Positions 55,461-64,000 of a DNA stretch of 64,000 bases are shown piece after piece (within the stretch, counting starts at the first letter, position 1; every line of letters starts with the position of its first letter). Location: positions 42,025,337 to 42,089,336 of the forward strand of contig NC_052358.1 in NCBI RefSeq assembly GCF_009727055.1, in the 5' to 3' direction. The position numbers and the translations under genes were made by a program. The notes under the pieces were generated by a model. The model was not told the origin of the DNA. It worked only from the letters and a program-made list of their open reading frames with translations, and did not search any database. Source of the DNA: Benincasa hispida. Taxonomy: Eukaryota; Streptophyta; Magnoliopsida; Cucurbitales; Cucurbitaceae.

Positions 55461-56760
55461 AAGTGCAGTGTTTGCTAATGAGCAGTTGTTCCAGATTGAA
55501 GAATTACCGTGGTATGCTGACAAAGTCAACTATCTGGTTTGTGAACAATTTCCTGAAGATTATACCTACCACCAATAGAGGAAGCTTAAACATGAATGCA
55601 GATATTATTATTGGGATGAGCCGAATCTGTATAAAAGGGGGCAGACCAGATTCTGTGACTATGCGTACCAAATGCTGCTTAACAATGCATATTATCGCAA
55701 TGTAATAACTCACCATATGGTGGGCACTTTGGAGGACAGCGCACCGCAGCCAAGGATTTATAGAGTGGATTCTTTTAGCCAACATTATTTAAGGACGCAG
55801 TTGACTACGTGATGAAGTGTGGTCGGTGCAAACGCACTGGTAATATTTTATGGAAACATGCAATGCCGATGAACATCATCTTGGAGCTTGAGTTGTTCGA
55901 CGTATGGGGTATTGACTTTATGGGACCATTCTCTCCATCGAATGGTAAAAATTATATTTTATTAGCCGTCGACTATGTATCCCAGTGGGTGGAGGCAGTG
56001 GCATGGGCTGCAAGTGATGCGGTGGTAGTCTCTCAATTCCTGAAGAAAAATATTTTCACTCGTTTTGGCATTCCACGTGCCATAATAAGTGATGAAGGGT
56101 CTCACTCTGTCAATCATACTATCAAGGAGCTGCTGCGCAAATATAACATTCTCCACAAAGTGGCCACCGCATACCATCCGCAGACGAATGGTTAGGCCGA
56201 GGTGTCCAATCGGGAGATCAAGCTGATACTTTAGAAGGTGGTAAGGCCTTCACGGAAGGATTGGGCAACAAAGCTCGACGATGTGTTGTGGGTATACCGA
56301 AATGCGTTTAAAACACCCATAGGTATGTCCCCGTATGCGTTGGTATTTGGTAAGGCATGTCATTTGCCTCTGGAGCTGGAATACAAATCAATATGGGCGG
56401 TGAAGAAGCTAAACTTTGACTTGGAGAAAGCAGGAGAAGCACGAAAACTTCAATTGGTCGAGTTGGAGGAATGGAGAATGAGCGCATATGAAAATGCAAA
56501 GATCTACAAGGAGCATGCAAAGCACTGGCACGACAAACACATATGCGGTAAAAATATCCATGTGGGATAAAAGGTCTTGCTCTTCAATTCACAGCTACGA
56601 CTCTTTCCTGGCAAGTTAAAATCGCGTTGGTCCGGACCCTTCATCATTAAAGAAATATTACAACATGGTGCGGTGAAGCTGATTACTGAAGACTGGAGCC
56701 GTACGTTTAAGGTTAATGGGCAGCGAGTTAAGGCATATTGCGGAGGTGATTTTTAGCAAG
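55461..56760 (+). pseudogene. Athila integrase
   Basis: Zinc zone near 55710-55850 (HH block in broken frame, then CGRCKRTGN). The catalytic core is at 55809-56195: [20 protein letters not shown] (first D), [11 protein letters not shown] (second D), [11 protein letters not shown], then a TAG, then AEVSNREIK (catalytic E). 56238-56570: [57 protein letters not shown]. The C-terminus continues to VLLFNSQLRLFPGKLKSRWS and GPFIIKEILQHGAVKLI. Confidence 0.9.
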
Positions 56761-58154
56761 AAAATACCTCTGTAGACCTGAAAAACCCGGAATAGAAAAA
56801 ATGGAATGGCCTCTGCACTGGCAAGCAACATCATTTGGAGCACAAGTCTTCTAGAGTGTTCTTTTTTTGGTTCTTGAACTCTTATTTCTTCAACACTTTA
56901 ATCATCATTTATCTATCTGCATTTTTATTCATTACTTCATTTTCCAAAAAAAAAGGGAGATTGCTGTAAAGAATGTTGTTTTGTTTAAAATTATTTGACC
57001 CTCTCACTGTTTTTCTTGCAACGATCGAGGCACAGGATTGCGGAGGTGTTACACGAAGAAGCAACTTATCTTATTCTGTCACCGCAATCCAAAGAAGATA
57101 AATCACCGCAAAGAATGATGCATCAATACACAATGCAGACGACAATGCAAATTTGGGGGTTGTATTCTTCCTTCACTTTATTTCAAATTTTGCACTATCG
57201 CATTGCATTTTAGTTTTAAAAGATTTATCACCGCATCCTCTTTGATTACCGTAATCATTTGACATGGATAAATTTAGTAAGTTACCGCATGTTGTCTCTT
57301 TGCCAATTATGATTTCAATGATGAGACACATACTTCTATTTTTTTTTTGTATATACTCGAGTCAACTTAATTTTAAGACTGTCACCTTATGAAATATTTC
57401 TAGAAGTTAGAGGTCTGCTAGCTTTCTTTCAAACTCTCTTTACGAAGCTTTCTAAGAACATCGCATGACTTCTTCCAATCTTTTGGCAATGAGGACATTG
57501 CTGCATTTTAAATTTGAGGGTGAGGTATTTATTTTCGACCTTGCTATTCTAAAAAAACAAAAAAAAAATTGAATAACAACTCCGCTGTCAACACAATAAG
57601 GAAACCCATGTTGATAAGAGTTAAGTTATGAAAGGCACTTACCCGTAATTGGATGTCTGCATGACACACGTAGGGGCAAGCCAAAACGAAAGTAAGTCGC
57701 CAAGATCAACGCATAAATAAATGACCGCAACTCCACTGCCAAGTAGGTATGAGTTTAGTCTGAGAAAGAGAGCATTGCTTGTAGTTGGATGTCCGCATGA
57801 CACACGTGGGGGCAAGCCAAAACGAAGGCAAGGCACTTGGATCAGCGCATGGTCAGAAAAAAAAAAAATAATGCCAAGAAATATGCAAGGATAAAATCAT
57901 TTGACACCCCGGTGGAAAAGTTTTCTTTTGAAATTAAATCATGTGATGTCCCGGAATTTAGTAAAGTCCTTTGAAGGTCCCTAGGTCTTAGAAATATTTT
58001 AAGAGGAGACTTGAATAAGACTTAAGGAAATTTTGGTGTATAGGATTTGAATGAAGTATCCTTGAGAAATCTAGGAGAAGAGATTTACGGTCGACTTGCT
58101 AAAGGAGATATTTAGCTTATGCTTGAGGACAAGCATTGTTTAAATTTAGGGTTG
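56761..58154 (+). other. Athila 3' noncoding region, no env-like gene seen
   Basis: About 1.4 kb from integrase end to the 3' LTR. Contains an A-rich AAAAAAAAAGGGAGAT tract at 56946-56961 (possible internal PPT), a T tract at 57340, and an imperfect tandem duplication (57640-57720 and 57781-57855). No open frame with a signal peptide or membrane segment. The tract before the LTR reads AAATTTAGGGTTG (58142-58154). Confidence 0.65.
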
Positions 58155-59832
58155 TGATAATGGGCAGAAATGCACGTTATCATAGTACTAAGTTCTTAAA
58201 CAATGTTGGATTGCATTGATAAAACATGTTAGATTGCGTCTAAAAAGCAGCAAATTCATAATATTACGGTCGCATGCGTTCATCGCATAGAAACAGCTGA
58301 TTTTTGTATTTTTATGCAGAATATGCATTGACACAAGGCAGAAAGAGCGATAACAAGAAATTAACGAACGAGCGCAGCATTACCGCAAGGCTTTGCGGTG
58401 ATTTGTGTTTGCAAACATCTGCTCAAGAAGGATTGTCGCAAAGAGTCGATGCAACTTGGTGGGCGCATCTGGGTGAAAGGCATAATTAATCATGATGGGA
58501 CAGAACGCTGATGACGATCAAATCCGAATTAAGTTGACAGCCGCTAACGATAACAAGTACATTCAGCTTTTTGGTGACAAATATTTGGCGCATTAGTCAG
58601 GGAATTAAAGCCATCCCATCTGTGCAATCATAAGAGAGAAGCCGCCTTTCATCCGAAGCTCTATAAATACCAAAGGCATCCTTCAGAAAAGGGGTTCGAA
58701 AGTTCAGAAAGTTAGAGAATTTTTCCTTAGACAGTTAGCCTTGTTCTTAGATTTTCTTTTATTTTTAAGGCGAACACGAGAGAAGAAGGTTATCCCGACA
58801 AATCGTTCCGATAAGCTTGGGAGAGCGCTAGAAGCTTCAAGATCAGAGAGAGGGCCAACTCCTACGGAAGCAGGAATATCTTTTGAACTGAATAGAGATT
58901 GCTAGTGTAGAAGCCTCAATCAGCAAAGGATTGCTATCAGGCTCTCTACCTTTATCTTCCATTGTTATTGTGTATTCAAACTCTTTTAAATAAATGGAAT
59001 TTATTTCTCTATATCTGTTCAATCTCTATTTGTCACGCATGAGTAGCTAAATCTGTTGAATGGGTTGAAAAGCATTTAGCTAGCACAACTGGGGATCTTC
59101 ATTCTATGCGATTATCTTGTATTATGTATGCTTCATTCGTCCATTAGAGATACTTGGGAGGGTAGTCTAAGGACAGGATCTAGGCTTGGAAAAGTCAGGT
59201 TAGAATTTAGGCTTGGGAGAGTTAGATTAGAACGCATAATCAAGAGATAGGAGCTTAAGAATAAGCATTGTTTGCTATTAATGCATCACATGCATCCTAA
59301 AGATAGGATATGATTGTGTGCGGTCATCTTGCCTTTGTGCATTTTGCATCATCGCATAAGGAAAGAGTAGAGACTTAGGAATAAGCTCTATGGACACTTT
59401 TGCATTCAACACATGCGTTCTAAACTTAGGAGCACCACATTCGCATTGGAAAATGGCTTGTTGTGCATGGGTGTAGCATGATCACATAGTCTGATGCATT
59501 CCCTAGTAACGCTAGCTAAAGGCCTTCTCAACACGTTCATCTGCATGCTCAGTGTATCTATCACACAATCAGACTTTTCTCAAATCCGCCGCATTTGTTT
59601 ATTTTTCTTTACCGCAATCAACAAAACCAAACAACTATTTGAGTTACTGGTTACCGCAAAGTTTTCTAAAAATTACCACCGTAACCTATTTTCCCAAGTC
59701 CCTGAGTTCGACCCTGGACTTATCAGGAACTCAGTGGGATTTACACTTGGATTCCACTGAGAAAACTTGAGTGCTCAATGCAATTCTATCACCGCATTAC
59801 CCCATAATTCCACCTCATAAAATAATGCATCA
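58155..59832 (+). repeat. 3' LTR of the Athila-like element
   Basis: 1678 bp, TGATAATGGGCAGAAATGC ... AAATAATGCATCA, collinear with the 5' LTR. TATA box at 58662-58669. Differences from the 5' LTR are mostly C/T and G/A transitions. Confidence 0.92.
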
Positions 59833-61252
59833 CATACCACCATATCCTACTTCTGGACACATGCATTGTGACCGCATCCTATAGGGTGCATGCGCTGTGT
59901 AATAGCAAACAGAGCTTATCTCTAAGCCTCTATTCTTGCTTATGCGATCCAGTCTGACTCTCTCAAGCCTAGATTTGGTTTTTAGACCACTCTCTCAAGT
60001 ATGCCTAAATGATGAATGATGCGCTCATAAGATAAGATAATCACATAAACATGGTTGACATAAGATTATTCCTATCTCTAGGAACACTACTTACTTTGCT
60101 TAATGCGTTCAACTACTTACCCTCCCAGGCAGTTGGTTGCTGCTGATTCTACTTATAGACAAGCATTGTGTCTGCTTATAGACAAGCGTTGCTATAGCTT
60201 CACACTAGGCAAATAGGATTTTCTCACAACACTCACGCAACACACACCTCTTAGTGGTTTGTTACATGCTTCATATGTCTATGCCACATGATTAAGTATG
60301 CGATACTCTAGCAACCTTACTTAATGGTGTAATGAAAGTAAAGGATGCTAAGTAAATGAAGATGGAGATAGAATCGAAGGAAAATATAGAAATGTATTGA
60401 TCACAAAATGTATTAATCTCGTAAGCCACAATGTAATACAATACAAAGATAGAAGAGATATGGAGGATCAGATGGAAGTAATGTCTTGCTTCCATCAGAT
60501 GTGTGTCAAGGCTGTCGGTGGTGCCATGGATGGGTGGTGGAGTAGTCTCTCTCGAGATCTAACTCCGGCAGAGCTCTGGTCGTCACTCGGAATGGTTGAA
60601 GGGATAAAGAACTCTCAAGACTATCTTCTCATGCTTTGATCTAGATCACAAGGATCTGCCCGAAGGCAGAAGCTCGAATGCCTTCAGGTAGAAAACCCCG
60701 GATATCTGAAGTTGTGCTCCAAGGCTTCTATTTATAGAGTTTGATCGCCGACAACATTAATGGTCATTCTCTGAAATTCTACAGTTAACAGCGTGATGGA
60801 CCTGTTCTGAATCTCTGCTGCTAACGGTGTGGTAGGTGAAATGTCAACATCACCTTTTGATACTCCCAAAGTATGTGTTCATGCTTGGTTTTCGAAGTAT
60901 CATCGCATTCCACTACCCTTGCAGTTATCCCTCTATTATGGTTATACTCTGTAGCCGCAACCTCTATGCGATGGACGCATGCGGTTAATGGCCATAACAT
61001 CCATGCTCAAGTGTATGTGACACCTCTGCGATGGCGAGATTCACCGCATGTGATCAATTCCTGCGTTAGCTACAAAAATAGACAATTGGACGCAAAGTAA
61101 AGCATAATAATGGATTAGCCGAGATTCTTAATGTCGATCGACACAAGCTCGCTTTCTCATGAATTCTTAGTACAATCACGCATATTCTACTTAACATCGT
61201 TCATAATTCTAAATAAAAGGCCTATAATGACGTACATTTCTGTCTGTCATCA

Positions 61253-62237
61253 GTACTGTATGTGGATGATATCCTATTCATTGGGAATGATGTAGGGTTT
61301 TTTACTAACATTAAAAAGTGGCTACTGCCCAGTTTCAAATGAAAGATTTGAGTGAGGCACAGTATGTTCTAAGGATCCAGATCATGTAGGATCATAAGAA
61401 TAAGAGGTTAGCCCTGTCTCAGGCATTGTACATTGATCAAATGTTGATCAAGTATAGGATGCAGGATTCCAAGAGAGGTTTGTTACCCTTTAGGCATGGA
61501 ATCGTTTTGTCTAAGGATCAATGTCCTAAGAAATCTCAAGAGGTTGAGGAAATGAGACAGATTCCCTATGCTTCAACTGTAGGAAGCTTAATATATGCAA
61601 TGTTATGCACCAGACCCAACATGTGCTATGCAGTAGGGATTGTCAGTCGTTATCAGTCCAATCCAAGATTTGATCACTGGATGACGGTCAAGATCATCCT
61701 CAAGTATCTTCGGAAAACGAGGAACTACATGCTCGTGTATGGAGATAAGGATTTGATCCTTACAACATACACGGACTCTGACTTTCAGACCAATAGAGAT
61801 TCTCGTAAATCAACATCGGGGTCAGTGTTCACTCTGAATGTGTAGTGTGGTAAAGTATAAAGCAAGGATGCATCGCAAACTCCATTATGGAAGTCGAATA
61901 TGTAGCCGCTTGTGAGGCAGCTAAGAAGGCTGTTTGGTTGAGGAAATTCCTTACATATTTGGAAGTTGTTCCAAATATGGATTTGCCAATCACTCTTTAT
62001 TATGATAATAGCGGAGCTGTGGCAAATTTGAAGGAACCTTGGAGTCATCGTCGAGGCAAGCATATAGAACTTAAATACCACTTGATCAGGGAGATTGTGC
62101 ATCGTGGTGATGTGATAGTCATGAAGATCGTGTCAGAGCACAACATTGCTAATCCATTTACAAAGGCTCTCATGCCTAAAGTGTTCGAGGGTCACCTGGA
62201 GAGTCTGGGTCTGCGGGACATGCAGCATCTTGTCTAG
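61253..62237 (+). pseudogene. Copia D reverse transcriptase end and RNase H
   Basis: Resumes with LYVDDILFIGNDVGFF (YVDD intact) at 61256-61300, with a frameshift near 61320. 61426-61845: YIDQMLIKYRMQDSKRGLLP, QIPYASTVGSLIYAMLCTRP, KSTSGSVFTLNV. 61887-62237: EYVAACEAAKKAVWLRKFLT, DNSGAVANLKEPWSHRRGKH, SEHNIANPFTKALM and a stop at 62237. The most complete RNase H of the copia family in the window. Confidence 0.9.
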
Positions 62238-62346
62238 GGTAAGTGGGAGATGATACTAGGGTATGCCCTAGTTTATTGTATATTGTACATGTATTTATTT
62301 TGTATTGCACATTAGTCTCCCGAGGCATTAGGACAAGTGGAAGATT
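62238..62346 (+). promoter_or_regulatory. Copia D 3' UTR with two purine tracts
   Basis: TAAGTGGGAGATGATAC right after the RNase H stop and GACAAGTGGAAGAT (62333-62346) next to the LTR. Same spacing, about 90-100 bases, as in internal 1 and 2. Confidence 0.8.
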
Positions 62347-64000
62347 ATTGGGATTCGTGTCTTAATTCTCTTGGAGTCTCGTAGTTTGTAAACTATACAC
62401 ATTGTTATGAATAAAATAACAGTTATTTTATTTGGCATTTACTTATATCCAATAAACAAAGCTCCATGGTTATCGTATGTAAACTTAAGCATGCATATGA
62501 GATATACAAGTGGATCATGCCTTAAGTGATAACCTAAATAAGTTTATAGTATGAGGATCAAGGAGGGATACCTAATCCTGGTGACACTACGGATACGGCC
62601 AGCTTTGTAGAGGTTTTCAAGTATTGTGAACTACTACAAATGGTAGATCCTGACCATTCATGTGGAGACATGCGAGTGGTTGTCCTATACAAAGAGTTTG
62701 TATAAGATCGAACCACGAGATGATTTGTCTCTATATATAACGTCGTTGATATTGGAGACTTACATCTCACCTAAACGACCATAGGTGAAATGACGTCAAT
62801 CTTGAATGTTTGGGAACTCAAGGGCGGTTCTTTGATTAGTATAGGTGAGAATGGCCAGATTGTCAACTCAACATGACTACCTTTTTGGGGATTTGTCTGA
62901 GTTAGAAGCTGGAAACTCAGTTACACAAGATGGAATTCACTCCTTCCACGAAGCAGGGGTATGTAGATAGATTGTTCCCTTAAAGGCTGATTCCAAGTCT
63001 TGAACATAGTGGTCACAGCTTCTCTTTGGAAGAGATGACTCAGTCATAGTAGGACTATGACTTATGTTCATTAGAGGGATCAGTGGTACTTAAGGAGTTA
63101 GATGTAACTATAGAAGCATAACGATTATTGGTCCAGTAGTACTTACGAGCAATGTGAAAGGTTATCGCACTGTTGATTGGTTGATATGGACATATAATAT
63201 ATCTATAGTAAGGAAAGTTTAGTTGTCGGTCTTTAGTAGAGTGCCTGGCAGTTAACGGATGGTAGATCCCGTGAGTAAAGAGGTTAGTCAGTTATTCACG
63301 TACCGTTGGAGCTTCGAGCTACAAGTCCATAAGATCCCCTTGGTAGATCAATGGATTCAAGTTGAGAATCAATTCTTGGTGTTGATTTGAAATGTTCAAA
63401 TTGACAAGAGGTAATTCGATTATATAGATATGATCAATGTGATGTATGAGATACAAGTGGAAGATTAATGTAAATGAGATTTACATTAAGAACCATGAAA
63501 TAGAAAAAGAGTTATGGTTTATATGTTTTATGAGATGAAATATTAAAGCTATAGGTTATAAATATACTATGGTAAGCTGGTTATCATGTATATTTATAAT
63601 AATATTAATTATCGGATAATTATCTCTTTTTCTCTAATAACCAATTGAGTTGGAGATTATTGATAGTTTCATGGCAACAGTGAGATAAAAGGAAAACTTT
63701 TTTCCTAAATTTAGGAGATTTTGAAAGAGTTTCCATTCTCGGAATTACTCACATTGGTTGTCAAGTGGATCAGATTCACTAAACGGTAGCTGAAGAGAGA
63801 CTAAACGATCATGGAGTGACACTACACGATAGTTTACTCAGCTGGCCTTTAGCTAAACGATCGCGGAGCTTTTGTTAGATGATCGCATAGCATGTTTTAA
63901 ACGATTGGGCATCTTCTATACGATAAACCTTATCATCTCACTTGCTCAATTGTTTACACGATTGTTCTTCCTCCGATCTCTTCCTCTAACCAAGTCCACA
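62347..64000 (+). repeat. 3' LTR of copia D, incomplete
   Basis: Starts TATTGGGATTCGTG (the family TG start is mutated to TA). It carries the reverse complements of the LTR1 landmarks (TAAGCATGCATATGAGATATACAAGTGGATCATG, ATAGGTGAAATGACGTCAATC, ATATATCTATAGTAAGGAAAG). It runs past the window edge, so the other terminus is unseen. Confidence 0.85.
63780..63975. repeat. CGATCG motif cluster in copia D LTR
   Basis: CTAAACGATCATGG, GCTAAACGATCGCGG, AGATGATCGCATAG, TTAAACGATTGGGC and ACACGATTG, in the opposite orientation to the minus-strand LTR clusters, matching the LTR orientation. Confidence 0.7.

Larger units (their letters stand above)
49618..59832 (+). mobile_element. Athila-like Ty3/gypsy element, full length but decayed
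   Basis: 10,215 bp bounded by a perfect 5-bp TSD CATAC (49613-49617 and 59833-59837). LTRs 49618-51296 and 58155-59832. The PBS matches tRNA-Asp, and the pol order PR-RT-RH-IN defines Ty3/gypsy. The Gag knuckle form CX2CX3HX4C and the RT motifs (FMDDFSVYG) fit the Athila clade. No env-like gene is seen. Many stops show it is inactive. The first 180 bases of the two LTRs differ at roughly one base in ten by eye, mostly transitions, so it is not a recent insertion. Confidence 0.9.
47028..61252 (-). mobile_element. Minus-strand solo LTR carrying nested insertions
   Basis: Its own sequence is 47028-47581, 49590-49617 and 59833-61252 (about 2.0 kb in sum). On the minus strand it starts TGATGACAGACAGAAATG and ends ...CCAGACCATCA. 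It matches the plus-strand solo LTR at 47582-49584 in reverse orientation across its length. There is no internal region of its own, so I read it as a solo LTR left by LTR-LTR recombination after insertion into copia D. A TATA-like box (TATTTATA) lies at 60729-60736. Confidence 0.85.
44313..64000 (+). mobile_element. Copia element D, split by nested Athila-family DNA
   Basis: Leader, gag, protease, integrase and half of RT lie at 44313-47027. After 14.2 kb of inserted DNA the RT-RNase H resumes at 61253 and is followed by a 3' UTR, PPT and 3' LTR that leaves the window. The two halves meet at a GTACT duplication. The 5' LTR is absent because of truncation beside copia C. Confidence 0.88.

Noticed and set aside
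56761..58154. Env-like gene of Athila
   Set aside because: No long frame, signal peptide or membrane segment could be seen in the region between integrase and the 3' LTR.
47028..61252. Single foldback (inverted-repeat) transposon
   Set aside because: Each arm has its own LTR termini and 5-bp TSD, and the inner LTR is full length; two nested solo LTRs explain it better.

Overview
The window looks like nuclear repeat DNA from a flowering plant, most likely a eudicot. The copia Gag-Pol type resembles elements I associate with cucurbits, but that is an impression and not a proof. I find no intact host gene, no rRNA or tRNA gene and no CRISPR array. Nearly all of the 64 kb is transposable-element sequence, and every element protein is interrupted by stops, frameshifts or deletions. 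The interest lies in how the elements are stacked, which can be read from target-site duplications (TSDs), LTR edges, primer-binding sites (PBS) and polypurine tracts (PPT).

1-2881: the end of an Athila-like LTR, a copia gag relic with a zinc knuckle, then a truncated LTR related to the copia LTRs downstream. 2882-17347: minus-strand Ty1/copia array, LTR1 - internal 1 (gag-PR-IN-RT-RH, all decayed) - LTR2 - internal 2 (heavily deleted) - LTR3, with a further LTR (LTR4) placed inside LTR3. Neighbouring internal regions share one LTR. 17348-34790: a second minus-strand copia element (B2) without its 3' end. It is split by a 6.3-kb CACTA-type DNA transposon (18854-25141, TSD AGT) in integrase and by a 7.6-kb chromovirus (Ty3/gypsy) element (26850-34436, TSD GAGTT, 2.1-2.2-kb LTRs carrying a 26-bp minisatellite) in its leader.

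34791-41084: rearranged copia leader, gag and LTR pieces on the minus strand, including a roughly 155-bp microinversion and an LTR (LTR5) fused directly to gag. 41085-44312: plus-strand copia C, truncated at both ends. 44313-64000: plus-strand copia D. Its reverse transcriptase is split just upstream of the YVDD motif by 14.2 kb of nested Athila-family DNA: a minus-strand solo LTR (47028-61252, TSD GTACT) carrying a plus-strand solo LTR (47582-49584, TSD GTGAT/GTGTT) and, 33 bp further on, a full-length Athila-like element (49618-59832, TSD CATAC, PBS matching tRNA-Asp). Copia D then resumes through RNase H, a PPT and its 3' LTR, which runs off the window.

No element here encodes an intact protein set. 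The parts (Gag, protease, integrase, RT-RNase H) once made retrotransposon particles and copied the element, and the window now records insertion, LTR-LTR recombination and decay. Two single-N positions (27520 and 54498) look like assembly joins; the second is flanked by an exact 62-bp duplication. I see no convincing new gene system. The most unexplained signals are clusters of palindromic CGATCG motifs in copia LTRs and leader, the CACTA interior without a recognisable transposase, and a copia lineage that seems to lack the Gag zinc knuckle.
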